From Scytonema sp. RU_4_4 (GTDB lineage: Bacteria > Cyanobacteriota > Cyanobacteriia > Cyanobacteriales > Nostocaceae), in NCBI GenBank assembly GCA_012031965.1, contig JAAUSC010000025.1, positions 1 through 49,164 on the forward strand: DNA of 49,164 nt. The letters are read 5' to 3'. The notes under the pieces are model-generated. The model saw only the letters and a list, made by a program, of their open reading frames with translations, was not told the origin of the DNA and ran no database searches. Both the position numbers and the translations under genes were made by a program. This document shows, piece after piece, positions 1 to 6,717 of the stretch; the stretch's first letter is position 1; each line of letters begins with the position of its first letter.

Positions 1-2
1 AA

Positions 3-299
3 GCCAAAAGCTACCTTTGGCAAGGGCAGATAGATCGAGCCTTAGCGCTGTTCGAGGATTGCCAAAGCAAGACATTTCAATGCTTTCGTAACTACCTGGA
101 AAAGCATCGCACTCGCATCCCCAACTAGAAACAATTGCAAGCTGAGAAAACCTGTTCAATTGGCTCTGGAGCGGTTGAGTCTGCTGTCAAGCAAATTGAC
201 CGTCGAGTTAAGATTTCTGGCGCGCAATGGTCGGCTCAAAATGTCCCGAAAGTCTTGGCACAGCGTTGTGCTTATCTCAATGGTTGCTTCTCAGCTTAG
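3..299 (+). pseudogene. ISKra4-like transposase C-terminal remnant
   Basis: Reading from base 3 gives the C-terminal end of a transposase of the type I recognise from cyanobacterial ISKra4-family elements, with the characteristic stretch IGSGAVESAVKQIDRR followed by VKISGAQW and a final LAQRCAYLNG. An in-frame TAG at 126-128 interrupts the frame, probably a former tyrosine codon between RIPN and KQLQAEK. The frame ends at TAG 297-299. The 5' part lies outside the window, so the rest may be intact or not. The motif GAGATGCACCC about 20 bases downstream could mark the element's end, but I cannot confirm an inverted repeat. The nonsense codon makes an active transposase unlikely. Family assignment is from memory of the motif. 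Confidence 0.7.
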
Positions 300-414
300 A
301 TTAACTTACAAAACTGAGATGCACCCAGTGTGACTTCGGACAAGGGATTGGATTGACAAAGATTCAGCGTCAAGATTTACTGCTTTGCGGTGCTAAATTT
401 GATCATGTAGATTT

Positions 415-1299
415 CTAAATTCTAAAATCAATCATCGTCTGCCGATATACATCTGGCAATCCAGTGTCAAAGCATTTTCCTTTGACAACATATCCTGTCA
501 TTCCTTCTTCTTGACGCACTCTATCCAGACAAGATGTTAGCTGAAATTCCCCTCGTTCTCGAAAATTTTGATGAATGTGTTCTTCCAAAAAGTAAAATAT
601 TTTTGGTGTCAGTACATACAACCCAAAGATACAGAGAAACTCATCATCTGCCATTCCTTCTACATGCAAATGTTGACGGGCATAATCAATGGAAGGTTTT
701 TCGTAAACTTGGGTTAGTGAAAGAAGCGAATTCAATGAGTGCCAAATTCCTGTCACACAACCAGCTTTATGGATAATTTCTACTGGCATAACTGTCAACC
801 CAATAACACTTTGATTGACTTGTTCGTAAATATTTATAACTTGACTAGCACAGGATTGTTCAGCATTTGATGAGTAAACATGGTCGCCTAGCATCAGCAA
901 AAATGGCTCATCTTTTACCCATTTCTTAGCATAAAAAACAGCATGACCATAGCCTTCCTGTTCTTCCTGCGTCAAAATTATGATTCTGCTACCTAATTCT
1001 TGAAGATATTTACTGTATTCTTGATTCTGGGGCGAAAGTTTATCGAACAGTTCTTTTTTCGGTGGACTTTTAAAAAACTCTGTAAAGATTTCTTTGTCTG
1101 GTGGTTGTACCACAATCCCAACTTCTTCAATTCCTGCACTCATCGCTTCTTCAACAATCGCCATAATGACAGGTTTTGACCTACCATCTTTATCGATAAT
1201 GGGGAAAAGTTCTTTTTTAACGACTTTAGTCGCTGGAAACAAGCGAGTCCCGAAACCAGCCGCTGGAATCACAGCTTTTCTTACCTTATTTTGTTGCAT
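415..1299 (-). CDS. GalU-like sugar-1-phosphate nucleotidyltransferase
   Basis: A 294-residue protein of the GalU / NTP-transferase fold, which joins a sugar 1-phosphate to a nucleoside triphosphate to give an activated NDP-sugar and pyrophosphate in the cytoplasm. The N-terminus has the nucleotide-binding signature GFGTRLFPATK (residues 15-25); EGYGHAVFYAKKW and the metal-binding stretch LMLGDHVY follow in the order expected of this family. The length matches bacterial UTP-glucose-1-phosphate uridylyltransferases (about 290-300). It overlaps the upstream GHMP kinase by 14 bases on the same strand, so the two are probably translated together and act in sequence: free sugar to sugar 1-phosphate to UDP-sugar. 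GDH replaces the PD seen in many GalU proteins, so the sugar may not be glucose. The substrate is inferred, not shown. Confidence 0.85.
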   Translation of the reverse strand: MQQNKVRKAVIPAAGFGTRLFPATKVVKKELFPIIDKDGRSKPVIMAIVEEAMSAGIEEVGIVVQPPDKEIFTEFFKSPPKKELFDKLSPQNQEYSKYLQELGSRIIILTQEEQEGYGHAVFYAKKWVKDEPFLLMLGDHVYSSNAEQSCASQVINIYEQVNQSVIGLTVMPVEIIHKAGCVTGIWHSLNSLLSLTQVYEKPSIDYARQHLHVEGMADDEFLCIFGLYVLTPKIFYFLEEHIHQNFRERGEFQLTSCLDRVRQEEGMTGYVVKGKCFDTGLPDVYRQTMIDFRI

Positions 1300-2335
1300 A
1301 AATCGTCAATTTTAAACATTGCATTTGTGGGAAAGAATGCTCAATAATTTCGATGACTTTTTGTTGATTGTCTTCGTCTTTGACAATAAACTGCGCAGTG
1401 CCATCTCCCTGTGAACCCACACCTTTGCCACCTAAAATATAAGATTGAATGGGTTCATACTCAAGAAGTTGATGTAGGACAGGAGCAGTTAACTCTTCTG
1501 AACAAGCAGACATTAAATATGTGTCAAATTCTGCCTGTGCTTGTTTCATGAGAATACCAATTTGCTCAGCATCGCCTCTTTGCAAAGCATCAATAGCTGC
1601 TTGGGTTATTCGATAACTAACGGAACCAAGGTATTTCTGCACATTCGCTTGTACTTCATTAGTAGCAAAAGGATAGCACTCATTGAGTTGATTGAGAATT
1701 TTTTGAGTATTTTTGCTAGCACCAAGATCCACAATCACAAAGAACAAATTATTCGGTACTTTTAACTCTATCAAATGAGTGTCACTGCCATCAAATATCA
1801 TGGCAATGGGACGATTACCATAGGCACAAGCTTGATCCATTCGTCCACATTGAGAAGGCGTGGTAATCTCTCCCAGGTATGCAAACTCCATTTCCTGTTG
1901 AAGAGTCATTTTTAAGTCATACACTTGATTGAATGAACGGGCTACCAACACGCAAATTGCGGCGCTGGACGATAGTCCTTTCTTGAGTGGTAAATCTGTC
2001 AGGTAATTGTCAATCTCCAGTCCACCTACAGCAAAGTGAGCAAAAAATTGATAAGCAACGCCAGAGGCATAACTAAAAAAACCACCCTTTTGAGCTTCAG
2101 TTAGTAAAGCCTCTTTTTCCATCAACAGAGTCAAGGTTTTACGGGTTCCATCACTCAAGCATGCGTGAAGAATAAACTGGGTTGGATGAGGTTTGACATG
2201 AGCAGTAAGTCCTTGATTGGTACCCACAAGGAGCGTGCAGCCTATTTCTAAGTCAGGATTTAAACGACGATATCCTCCTGCCCAATCGCTGTGTTCGCCA
2301 AACAGACAAAGACGCCCAGGAACGACAATATGCAT
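1286..2335 (-). CDS. GHMP-family sugar kinase
   Basis: A 349-residue kinase of the GHMP superfamily (galactokinase, homoserine, mevalonate and phosphomevalonate kinases). Three family motifs are visible: the N-terminal substrate loop GRLCLFGEHSDWAGG, the ATP phosphate-binding loop KKGLSSSAA near residue 118, and a C-terminal glycine motif GGKGVGSQGDGTAQ. The HSDWAGG loop is close to the GEHTDY loop of galactokinase and L-arabinokinase, which supports a sugar as substrate and a sugar 1-phosphate as product. It is the first gene of a two-gene minus-strand unit and overlaps the nucleotidyltransferase by 14 bases. The pair looks like a salvage route that turns a free monosaccharide into a nucleotide sugar, perhaps for exopolysaccharide or glycolipid synthesis. 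Which sugar is used cannot be read from the sequence. Confidence 0.82.
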   Translation of the reverse strand: MHIVVPGRLCLFGEHSDWAGGYRRLNPDLEIGCTLLVGTNQGLTAHVKPHPTQFILHACLSDGTRKTLTLLMEKEALLTEAQKGGFFSYASGVAYQFFAHFAVGGLEIDNYLTDLPLKKGLSSSAAICVLVARSFNQVYDLKMTLQQEMEFAYLGEITTPSQCGRMDQACAYGNRPIAMIFDGSDTHLIELKVPNNLFFVIVDLGASKNTQKILNQLNECYPFATNEVQANVQKYLGSVSYRITQAAIDALQRGDAEQIGILMKQAQAEFDTYLMSACSEELTAPVLHQLLEYEPIQSYILGGKGVGSQGDGTAQFIVKDEDNQQKVIEIIEHSFPQMQCLKLTIYATK

Positions 2336-2393
2336 TCAGTTTACCCCGAAATATCCTCACTCTTTAGTTATAGCGGTTTTCATCCAGGTGAAG

Positions 2394-2462
2394 TACAGAT
2401 TTATCTGCGTACCCTGCGGGAAGCCGCCAAGGAGCGTCTATATCTGCGTTTATCTGCGGTTT
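2394..2462. repeat. short interspersed repeat with TATCTGCG copies
   Basis: Three copies of TATCTGCG (from 2402, 2441 and 2451) flank a GC-rich core, CCTGCGGGAAGCCGCC plus AAGGAGCGTCT. The surrounding DNA is much more AT-rich. Such short repeats are common between genes in Nostocales; no function is claimed. Confidence 0.5.
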
Positions 2463-2742
2463 CTTAACTCTTTGATGTACCTCACTGAATTGAAACCCGC
2501 TGTATAAATGACTATGATTTCATGAAATTGAAATTAATAGGTTAACACTAACACATGAATACATAAAAAAAGGTGAAAAATAAAAATTGAAAAATGAAAA
2601 TTATTTGAATTTTACATATAAAATTCTACTTATAAGGTTTCATAGTTCTCTTGACTTTTAGGTCAAAAAAAGTATCAGAAGTCATTTCCGTAATGACTGA
2701 TAAACTAGTAACTCACCTACTAGGGTCAGTTGACAAACTGTC

Positions 2743-2954
2743 ACTCACTTGATTCCGCATTTTATGGTATGAGAGATACTCTTGAATTAGTGCAAGGAGT
2801 GATACCACTTCACCATGTGTTTGCCACAAGTTCTATTCGCAATTCTTCTCACTAGGCGAATATTGCGAGTTTCAAATGTTGCATCAAGTAAGTGAGTTGG
2901 TATGAAATTCTACAGAAGAAGCGCTTGAATGAGAAAATTTTCAAGCGCTTTTTC
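2743..2954 (+). ncRNA. candidate structured small RNA ending in an orphan terminator
   Basis: No protein-coding gene precedes the plus-strand terminator at 2919-2954, so it should end a short non-coding transcript. Upstream the strand folds well by eye. ACTCACTT (2743-2750) pairs with AAGTGAGT (2890-2897) and closes the structure. Inside are a hairpin closed by GGTAT/ATACC (2766-2770 with 2802-2806) with an inner ACTCTTG/CAAGGAGT pairing, and a second hairpin ATTCGCAAT/ATTGCGAGT (2835-2843 with 2862-2870). A TTGACA at 2730-2735 could be a -35 box, but no convincing -10 sits at the right distance. I do not recognise a known family. The 5' end is uncertain and the RNA call is an inference from structure plus terminator. 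Confidence 0.45.
2919..2954 (+). terminator. Rho-independent terminator without an upstream gene
   Basis: An 11-bp perfect stem, AAGCGCTTGAA (2919-2929) with TTCAAGCGCTT (2940-2950), has a 10-base loop and runs into a T tract on the plus strand. On the minus strand no T tract follows, so it acts on plus-strand transcription. Both neighbouring genes on the left run on the minus strand. Confidence 0.7.
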
Positions 2955-3046
2955 ATGTACAAATAACACCATATTGCTCTCTGGGTAAGAATCAATTGAA
3001 ACTACACAGAGTGCATAAAGCAATAGTATAATTGCTTATACCTTAG

Positions 3047-3334
3047 TTATAAATACTTCTGAAGTATACTCTCCAACTGTTGTACTGTTGCCCTAGGAGA
3101 GGGACGAGGCAAGGGTAGTTCCTTCTCCTCTTCTGTGATTTCTGTACCTTTGCGGTTTGCTAAAAAAAGCACTGGCACTTCGTATTGGTAAGCTTGAAAC
3201 CAATCTTCACGAGTCGTAATATCCCGGATTTCTAGCTCTAAGGTGAGGTTTTGTATCTGTTCTAGCTTTTCTTGTAAACCCTCACATAAATGACAACCCG
3301 GCTTGCTATATAATATGATTCGCATTTGCTTCAA
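3047..3334 (-). CDS. glutaredoxin-family thiol-disulfide protein
   Basis: A 95-residue thioredoxin-fold protein of the glutaredoxin-like DUF836 type. It begins with a beta strand, MRIILYSKPGCHLCEGL, in which CHLC is the CxxC redox pair at the start of the first helix. The cis-proline region is seen as YEVPVLFLANR. Proteins of this kind carry out dithiol exchange in the cytoplasm, but the partner is unknown. It is alone on the minus strand and divergent from the CysA-type ATPase gene, about 130 bases away. The tail, ending in QQLESILQKYL, is a typical closing helix. The fold assignment is firm; the precise role is not. Confidence 0.8.
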   Translation of the reverse strand: MKQMRIILYSKPGCHLCEGLQEKLEQIQNLTLELEIRDITTREDWFQAYQYEVPVLFLANRKGTEITEEEKELPLPRPSPRATVQQLESILQKYL

Positions 3335-3461
3335 TCAAAATAGACTCTGTTTTTTGGGATAATACGGGAATGGGGGAACTATCTGCCACGAATAAATTCT
3401 GCAGCAAACGTACCCTAATCTTCTAAAAAATCCATAGATGAGTTGCAGAGGTGCAGTAGCA

Positions 3462-4478
3462 GTGGGCATAGTCGTTGAAAATGTATCCAAACAGTTTGGT
3501 AGTTTTAAAGCGGTTGATGAGGTCAGTCTAGAAGTTGAAACTGGCTCGCTTGTGGCATTGCTGGGACCGTCAGGTTCAGGAAAGTCCACCCTACTGCGCC
3601 TCATTGCAGGTTTGGAGATACCAGATAGTGGTAGAATTTTGCTCACTGACAAGGATGCTACATATCAAAGCGTCCAAGCCCGGAACATTGGATTTGTCTT
3701 CCAGCACTATGCCTTATTTAAACACATGAGTGTTAGGCAAAACATAGCCTTTGGCTTAGACATTCGCAAAGTACCAAAAACAAAAATCAAACAGCGAGTA
3801 GAAGAGTTGTTGGATTTAGTGCAACTGCGTGGACTAGGTAATCGTTACCCATCACAGCTTTCCGGCGGTCAACGCCAACGGGTAGCATTAGCACGAGCAC
3901 TGGCTGTAGAACCTGAGGTATTACTCTTAGATGAACCGTTTGGTGCATTAGATGCTAAAGTCCGCAAAGACCTACGTGCTTGGTTACGCCGCTTGCATGA
4001 TGAAGTTCATGTGACCACTGTTTTCGTCACCCACGATCAAGAAGAAGCAATGGAAGTCTCGGATCAAGTCGTGGTGATGAACAAAGGGCGTGTGGAACAG
4101 ATAGGGACGCCGGCAGAAATTTACGATCATCCAGCGTCAGCATTTGTGATGAGTTTTATTGGACCTGTAAACGTGCTACCAAGTTCAGCGCAAATATTCC
4201 AAAGCAACGGGTTTGATTCTGCACATCCAGAAATATTTTTGCGTCCGCAAGATGTGATTGTGGAAACGACCGCCAACGATGCTACGGTACCAGCGAGGGT
4301 CAGTCGGTTGATAAATTTGGGTTGGGAAGTTCAAGCAGAGTTAACATTGGATGATGGGCAAGTGGTTACGGCTCATTTGACGCGCGAACGGTTTGACGAA
4401 CTAAAGTTGGAACCGCAACAGGGAGTGTATGTGAAGCCGAAGGATGCAAAATCGTTCCCACTGTATTATTCGATTTAG
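3462..4478 (+). CDS. cysA: sulfate/molybdate-type ABC transporter ATPase (CysA-like)
   Basis: ATP-binding subunit of a CysA-type importer that powers sulfate or thiosulfate uptake at the inner membrane. Visible are Walker [10 protein letters not shown], signature LSGGQRQR, Walker B VLLLDEP, the H-loop [15 protein letters not shown], and a C-terminal regulatory TOBE-like region ([10 protein letters not shown]). I prefer the GTG at 3462, which gives [12 protein letters not shown], the usual N-terminus, and lies 10 bases after AGAGG. An ATG at 3438 is also in frame but has no ribosome binding site. No permease or sulfate-binding protein is adjacent, so it is an orphan ATPase here, probably working with subunits encoded elsewhere. 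Sulfate is the most likely substrate from overall resemblance, but other members of the group serve molybdate or other solutes. Confidence 0.85.
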   Translation: MGIVVENVSKQFGSFKAVDEVSLEVETGSLVALLGPSGSGKSTLLRLIAGLEIPDSGRILLTDKDATYQSVQARNIGFVFQHYALFKHMSVRQNIAFGLDIRKVPKTKIKQRVEELLDLVQLRGLGNRYPSQLSGGQRQRVALARALAVEPEVLLLDEPFGALDAKVRKDLRAWLRRLHDEVHVTTVFVTHDQEEAMEVSDQVVVMNKGRVEQIGTPAEIYDHPASAFVMSFIGPVNVLPSSAQIFQSNGFDSAHPEIFLRPQDVIVETTANDATVPARVSRLINLGWEVQAELTLDDGQVVTAHLTRERFDELKLEPQQGVYVKPKDAKSFPLYYSI

Positions 4479-4609
4479 TCGTTGTTGTGCTTCTTTTTAT
4501 TTTGTTTTTCTGTTGTTTCGTACTCCTAACTTGTCTAAACACAGGGGTTTTTAGAAGCGGTTCGCACTTAACAGTCAATGAAATGAAGGTTTAGCTAAAA
4601 TCACAAGGA

Positions 4610-5499
4610 GTGCATTCACAGTATGTGGAGTTCACTTCAATGGTCAGCCAAGCTTTGTGCGATCGCGCCTTGCGCGGCTCCCTTCGAGAGCATCGCCCGG
4701 TTAGTCAGTGGCTTGTCTTGAAATCAACGCTCTCTCACTGGCTCATGACACCAACGTTTGTTGTATTGCCACTCCTGATTTTAGTCTTTTTACCTTGGAT
4801 GATTCCACGCCTACGTTGGAAGCGTTTTTGGAGTTGTTTGGGAACTGTGTTACTCGTGGTTTACTTTTCTGCCACTTTTCCACTCACCATTGCTGTCGCA
4901 AAAAAAGGATTAGTTACTTTTATTCCCCCCGATCCTGGTACAACCGCAGATGCAATTGTTGTACTCGGACGGGGGGAACCATTTAGAGATTCAAGGGTTC
5001 AAGTTGCGGCTGAACTTTGGAGGAATCATCGCGCACCATTCATTTTTGCCAGTGGTGCAGGAGATGGTTCTGAAATTGTCGAACAACTAAAAGCAAAAGG
5101 CATTCCTGATGCTGCATTGGGCGAAGAACACTGTTCTCAAACGACGAAGGAAAACGCACTGTTCACCGCATCAATGCTACAACCACGCGGAATCAAGAAA
5201 ATTTTGCTAGTCACAGATTCTCCACACATGCTCGATCGCGACTGACTTTTAAAAGTGTGGGGTTTGAAGTGATTTCGCACACAAGTCCCATACCATCTCA
5301 ATTAACTTCGACTAGAAAAGCAATGCTCATGTTTTATGAGTATATGGGGTTAGTTAGCTATGGTTTGCGAGGAAACTTTCTTAAACAAAACTTACCTCAA
5401 CAGGAAAATCCACCTGTTGCTAAAATCAAGAATTCAGCAAATTTCGCTCCACAAAAACAGCAAATTCAGGATAACAGAGATACAAGTTATGCTCTTTAA
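4610..5499 (+). pseudogene. YdcF/DUF218-family membrane protein, frameshifted
   Basis: Two reading frames make one DUF218 (YdcF-like) protein. The first has membrane segments (FVVLPLLILVFLPWMI, then VLLVVYFSATFPLTIAVA), the domain start ADAIVVLGRG, and TDSPHM. It runs into TGA just after the HIP1-like bases near 5231. The second resumes with VGFEVISHTS and continues to 5499. Adding one base near 5231 would restore HMLRSRLTFKSVGFE, so the break is a one-base deletion or a sequence error. The start is also unclear: a GTG at 4610, or an ATG at 4623 (MWSSLQWSAKLC) that lies 12 bases after AAGGAG but is in another frame. Between the two lies a 40-bp repeat at 4659-4698 that may have shifted the frame. 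DUF218 proteins are linked to cell-envelope processes; the function here is unknown. Confidence 0.75.
4659..4698 (+). repeat. 40-bp interspersed repeat, copy 1 (inside DUF218 gene)
   Basis: A GC-rich 40-bp block starting GCGATCGCGCC and ending GCATCGCCC. Its reverse complement matches 44899-44938, inside the S9 peptidase gene, at 37 of 40 positions by my count. The ends GCGAT/ATCGC are inverted. It probably inserted into the N-terminal coding region. Confidence 0.75.
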
Positions 5500-5546
5500 G
5501 ACAACTATATAATTGGCATGACTCGCAAATAAAGTACACGACATGG

Positions 5547-5568
5547 GTCTGGTCTTTTTTTACCAGAC
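5547..5568. terminator. hairpin between convergent genes
   Basis: GTCTGGT (5547-5553) pairs with ACCAGAC (5562-5568) around a T-rich loop. It sits between the end of the DUF218 pseudogene (plus) and hicB (minus). Neither strand has a strong T tract after the stem, so terminator function is only possible. Confidence 0.3.
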
Positions 5569-5575
5569 TCAAATT

Positions 5576-5788
5576 TTAGGTAGAAATCAAGCGCTGCTTT
5601 GGTTCAGGAATTTTGCGTCCTAACTCCTGAGCAGTCAAAATCCACTCCTGAATGATCATTTCTACATTTTGCAGTGCTTGTTGATAAGTAGAGCCATCAG
5701 CAGCACAACCTGGTAATTCTGGTACTTCAGCAATAAATGCTTGGTCTTCTTCGCTCCAATAGAGAATAATTTCATAGCGAAGTGTCAT
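5576..5788 (-). CDS. hicB: HicB-family antitoxin
   Basis: A 70-residue HicB-like (UPF0150) protein with the partial RNase-H-like fold typical of antitoxins that neutralise HicA mRNA interferases. The core reads YEIILYWSEEDQAFIAEVPE followed by LPGCAADGSTYQQALQNVE, a textbook HicB pattern. It has no C-terminal DNA-binding extension, so it is the short form. The ATG overlaps the end of hicA by 17 bases, the usual toxin-first order. The toxin partner carries a nonsense codon at its third position, so this antitoxin may be a leftover or may guard against related toxins elsewhere in the genome. Confidence 0.88.
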   Translation of the reverse strand: MTLRYEIILYWSEEDQAFIAEVPELPGCAADGSTYQQALQNVEMIIQEWILTAQELGRKIPEPKQRLIST

Positions 5789-6038
5789 TGTGACCTCCTA
5801 GTTGATACTTGAGAATGACTGCACGAACTTGCTTTACTTGATAGGCTTTAGCTTGTGAACCTTTGGGTTGGAGATTTAAGATTTCTTCAACACCTTCTTT
5901 GGTAAAAATATGATGACTGCCACGAATCCGTTCATCAAAGCCTATACTGTGTAATAGTTGGCATAATTGGGCAAATGGAATATTGGCATCAGAGGTGCCT
6001 AATAGAATTTTATCTAGGAGTTTGTCTTGTTAACTCAC
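5772..6038 (-). pseudogene. hicA: HicA-like toxin with a nonsense codon at position 3
   Basis: Reading from GTG at 6036-6038 gives GTG AGT TAA CAA GAC AAA, that is M S stop Q D K, then an uninterrupted HicA body of 85 residues: LLDKILLGTSDANIPF, a CQLLHSIGFDERIRGSHHIF core with the catalytic-type GSHH, and VKQVRAVILKY. HicA toxins are small double-stranded-RNA-binding-like ribonucleases that cleave mRNA. Expected codon 3 is AAA or CAA, so a single substitution could explain the TAA. No ATG, GTG or TTG start follows before the conserved core, so the toxin is probably not made. The end overlaps hicB by 17 bases. It is either a silenced toxin or a sequence error. Confidence 0.75.
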
Positions 6039-6088
6039 GCTTTTTTGTGATAGTCATCTGCTTTAACAATTCTCACTTACCATCTCAC

Positions 6089-6664
6089 TTACCAAATGGA
6101 CTCAAGATTCAAAACAAATCCAGACAAAATATCTTCTCCGGACAAGGTAGTAGGATGTTCTAACACCTCAACCTCTTGTCCAATTCGATAAATTTCTACT
6201 TGTCGAGACTTACGATTAATCAACCAGCCTAATTTAGCACCGTTATCTTGATATTCTCTCATCTTCTCTTGAGTTACTTTCAAACTATCACTTGGCGAAA
6301 GTAATTCAACGATAAAATCAGGACAAAGTGGTAGAAATCTTGTTTGCTGTTCTTGAGTCAGTGCATTCCAGCGTTCCAGTTTCACCCAAGCAGCGTCAGG
6401 GGAACGATCCGCACCGTTAGGAAGTTTAAATCCTGTTGAAGAATCGAAAACTATACCTAGTTTATCTTGCTCATTCCATAACCAAAGTTGACTCGTTAGT
6501 CCAGCATTACGGTTTCCTGTTTCTCCCCCTGTGGGTGGCATTATAATTAATTCTCCTGTTGCATTACGCTCAAATCTCAAATCGGGATTTGCCTGACATA
6601 GTTGGAAAAATTGCTCATCTGTCAGTTCAATCACGGGATTGAGATTCACTGTTAGGGCATTCAT
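6089..6664 (-). CDS. Uma2-family (DUF820) putative endonuclease
   Basis: A 191-residue Uma2/DUF820 protein, a PD-(D/E)XK nuclease-fold family very abundant in cyanobacteria and often near toxin-antitoxin genes. Landmarks are ATGELIIMPPTGGETGNRN, the strand IVFDSSTGFKLPNGADRSPDAAWV with the first acidic residue, and the core CPDFIVELLSPSD with the catalytic ExK-like region, then LGWLINRKSRQVEIYR. It lies just upstream of hicAB on the same strand, with about 50 bases between. A second family member is encoded at 35685-36263, with much the same motifs. The biological target is not known for most members; nuclease activity is a prediction from the fold. Confidence 0.88.
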   Translation of the reverse strand: MNALTVNLNPVIELTDEQFFQLCQANPDLRFERNATGELIIMPPTGGETGNRNAGLTSQLWLWNEQDKLGIVFDSSTGFKLPNGADRSPDAAWVKLERWNALTQEQQTRFLPLCPDFIVELLSPSDSLKVTQEKMREYQDNGAKLGWLINRKSRQVEIYRIGQEVEVLEHPTTLSGEDILSGFVLNLESIW

Positions 6665-6717
6665 AGGGGGATTTAAAATGGAGAATTTAGGCAGGCAATA
6701 TGCCTGCCCTACAAGTA

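Noticed and set aside
2217-2507. Plus-strand open frame over the GHMP kinase start
   Set aside because: It is antisense to a clear kinase gene and to a repeat; no ribosome binding site.
2743-2954. 6S RNA
   Set aside because: A 6S RNA should be one long rod with a central bubble; here two separate hairpins sit inside a short closing stem.
3438-3461. ATG at 3438 as the cysA start
   Set aside because: It lacks a ribosome binding site and adds eight residues not expected of the family; GTG 3462 fits better.
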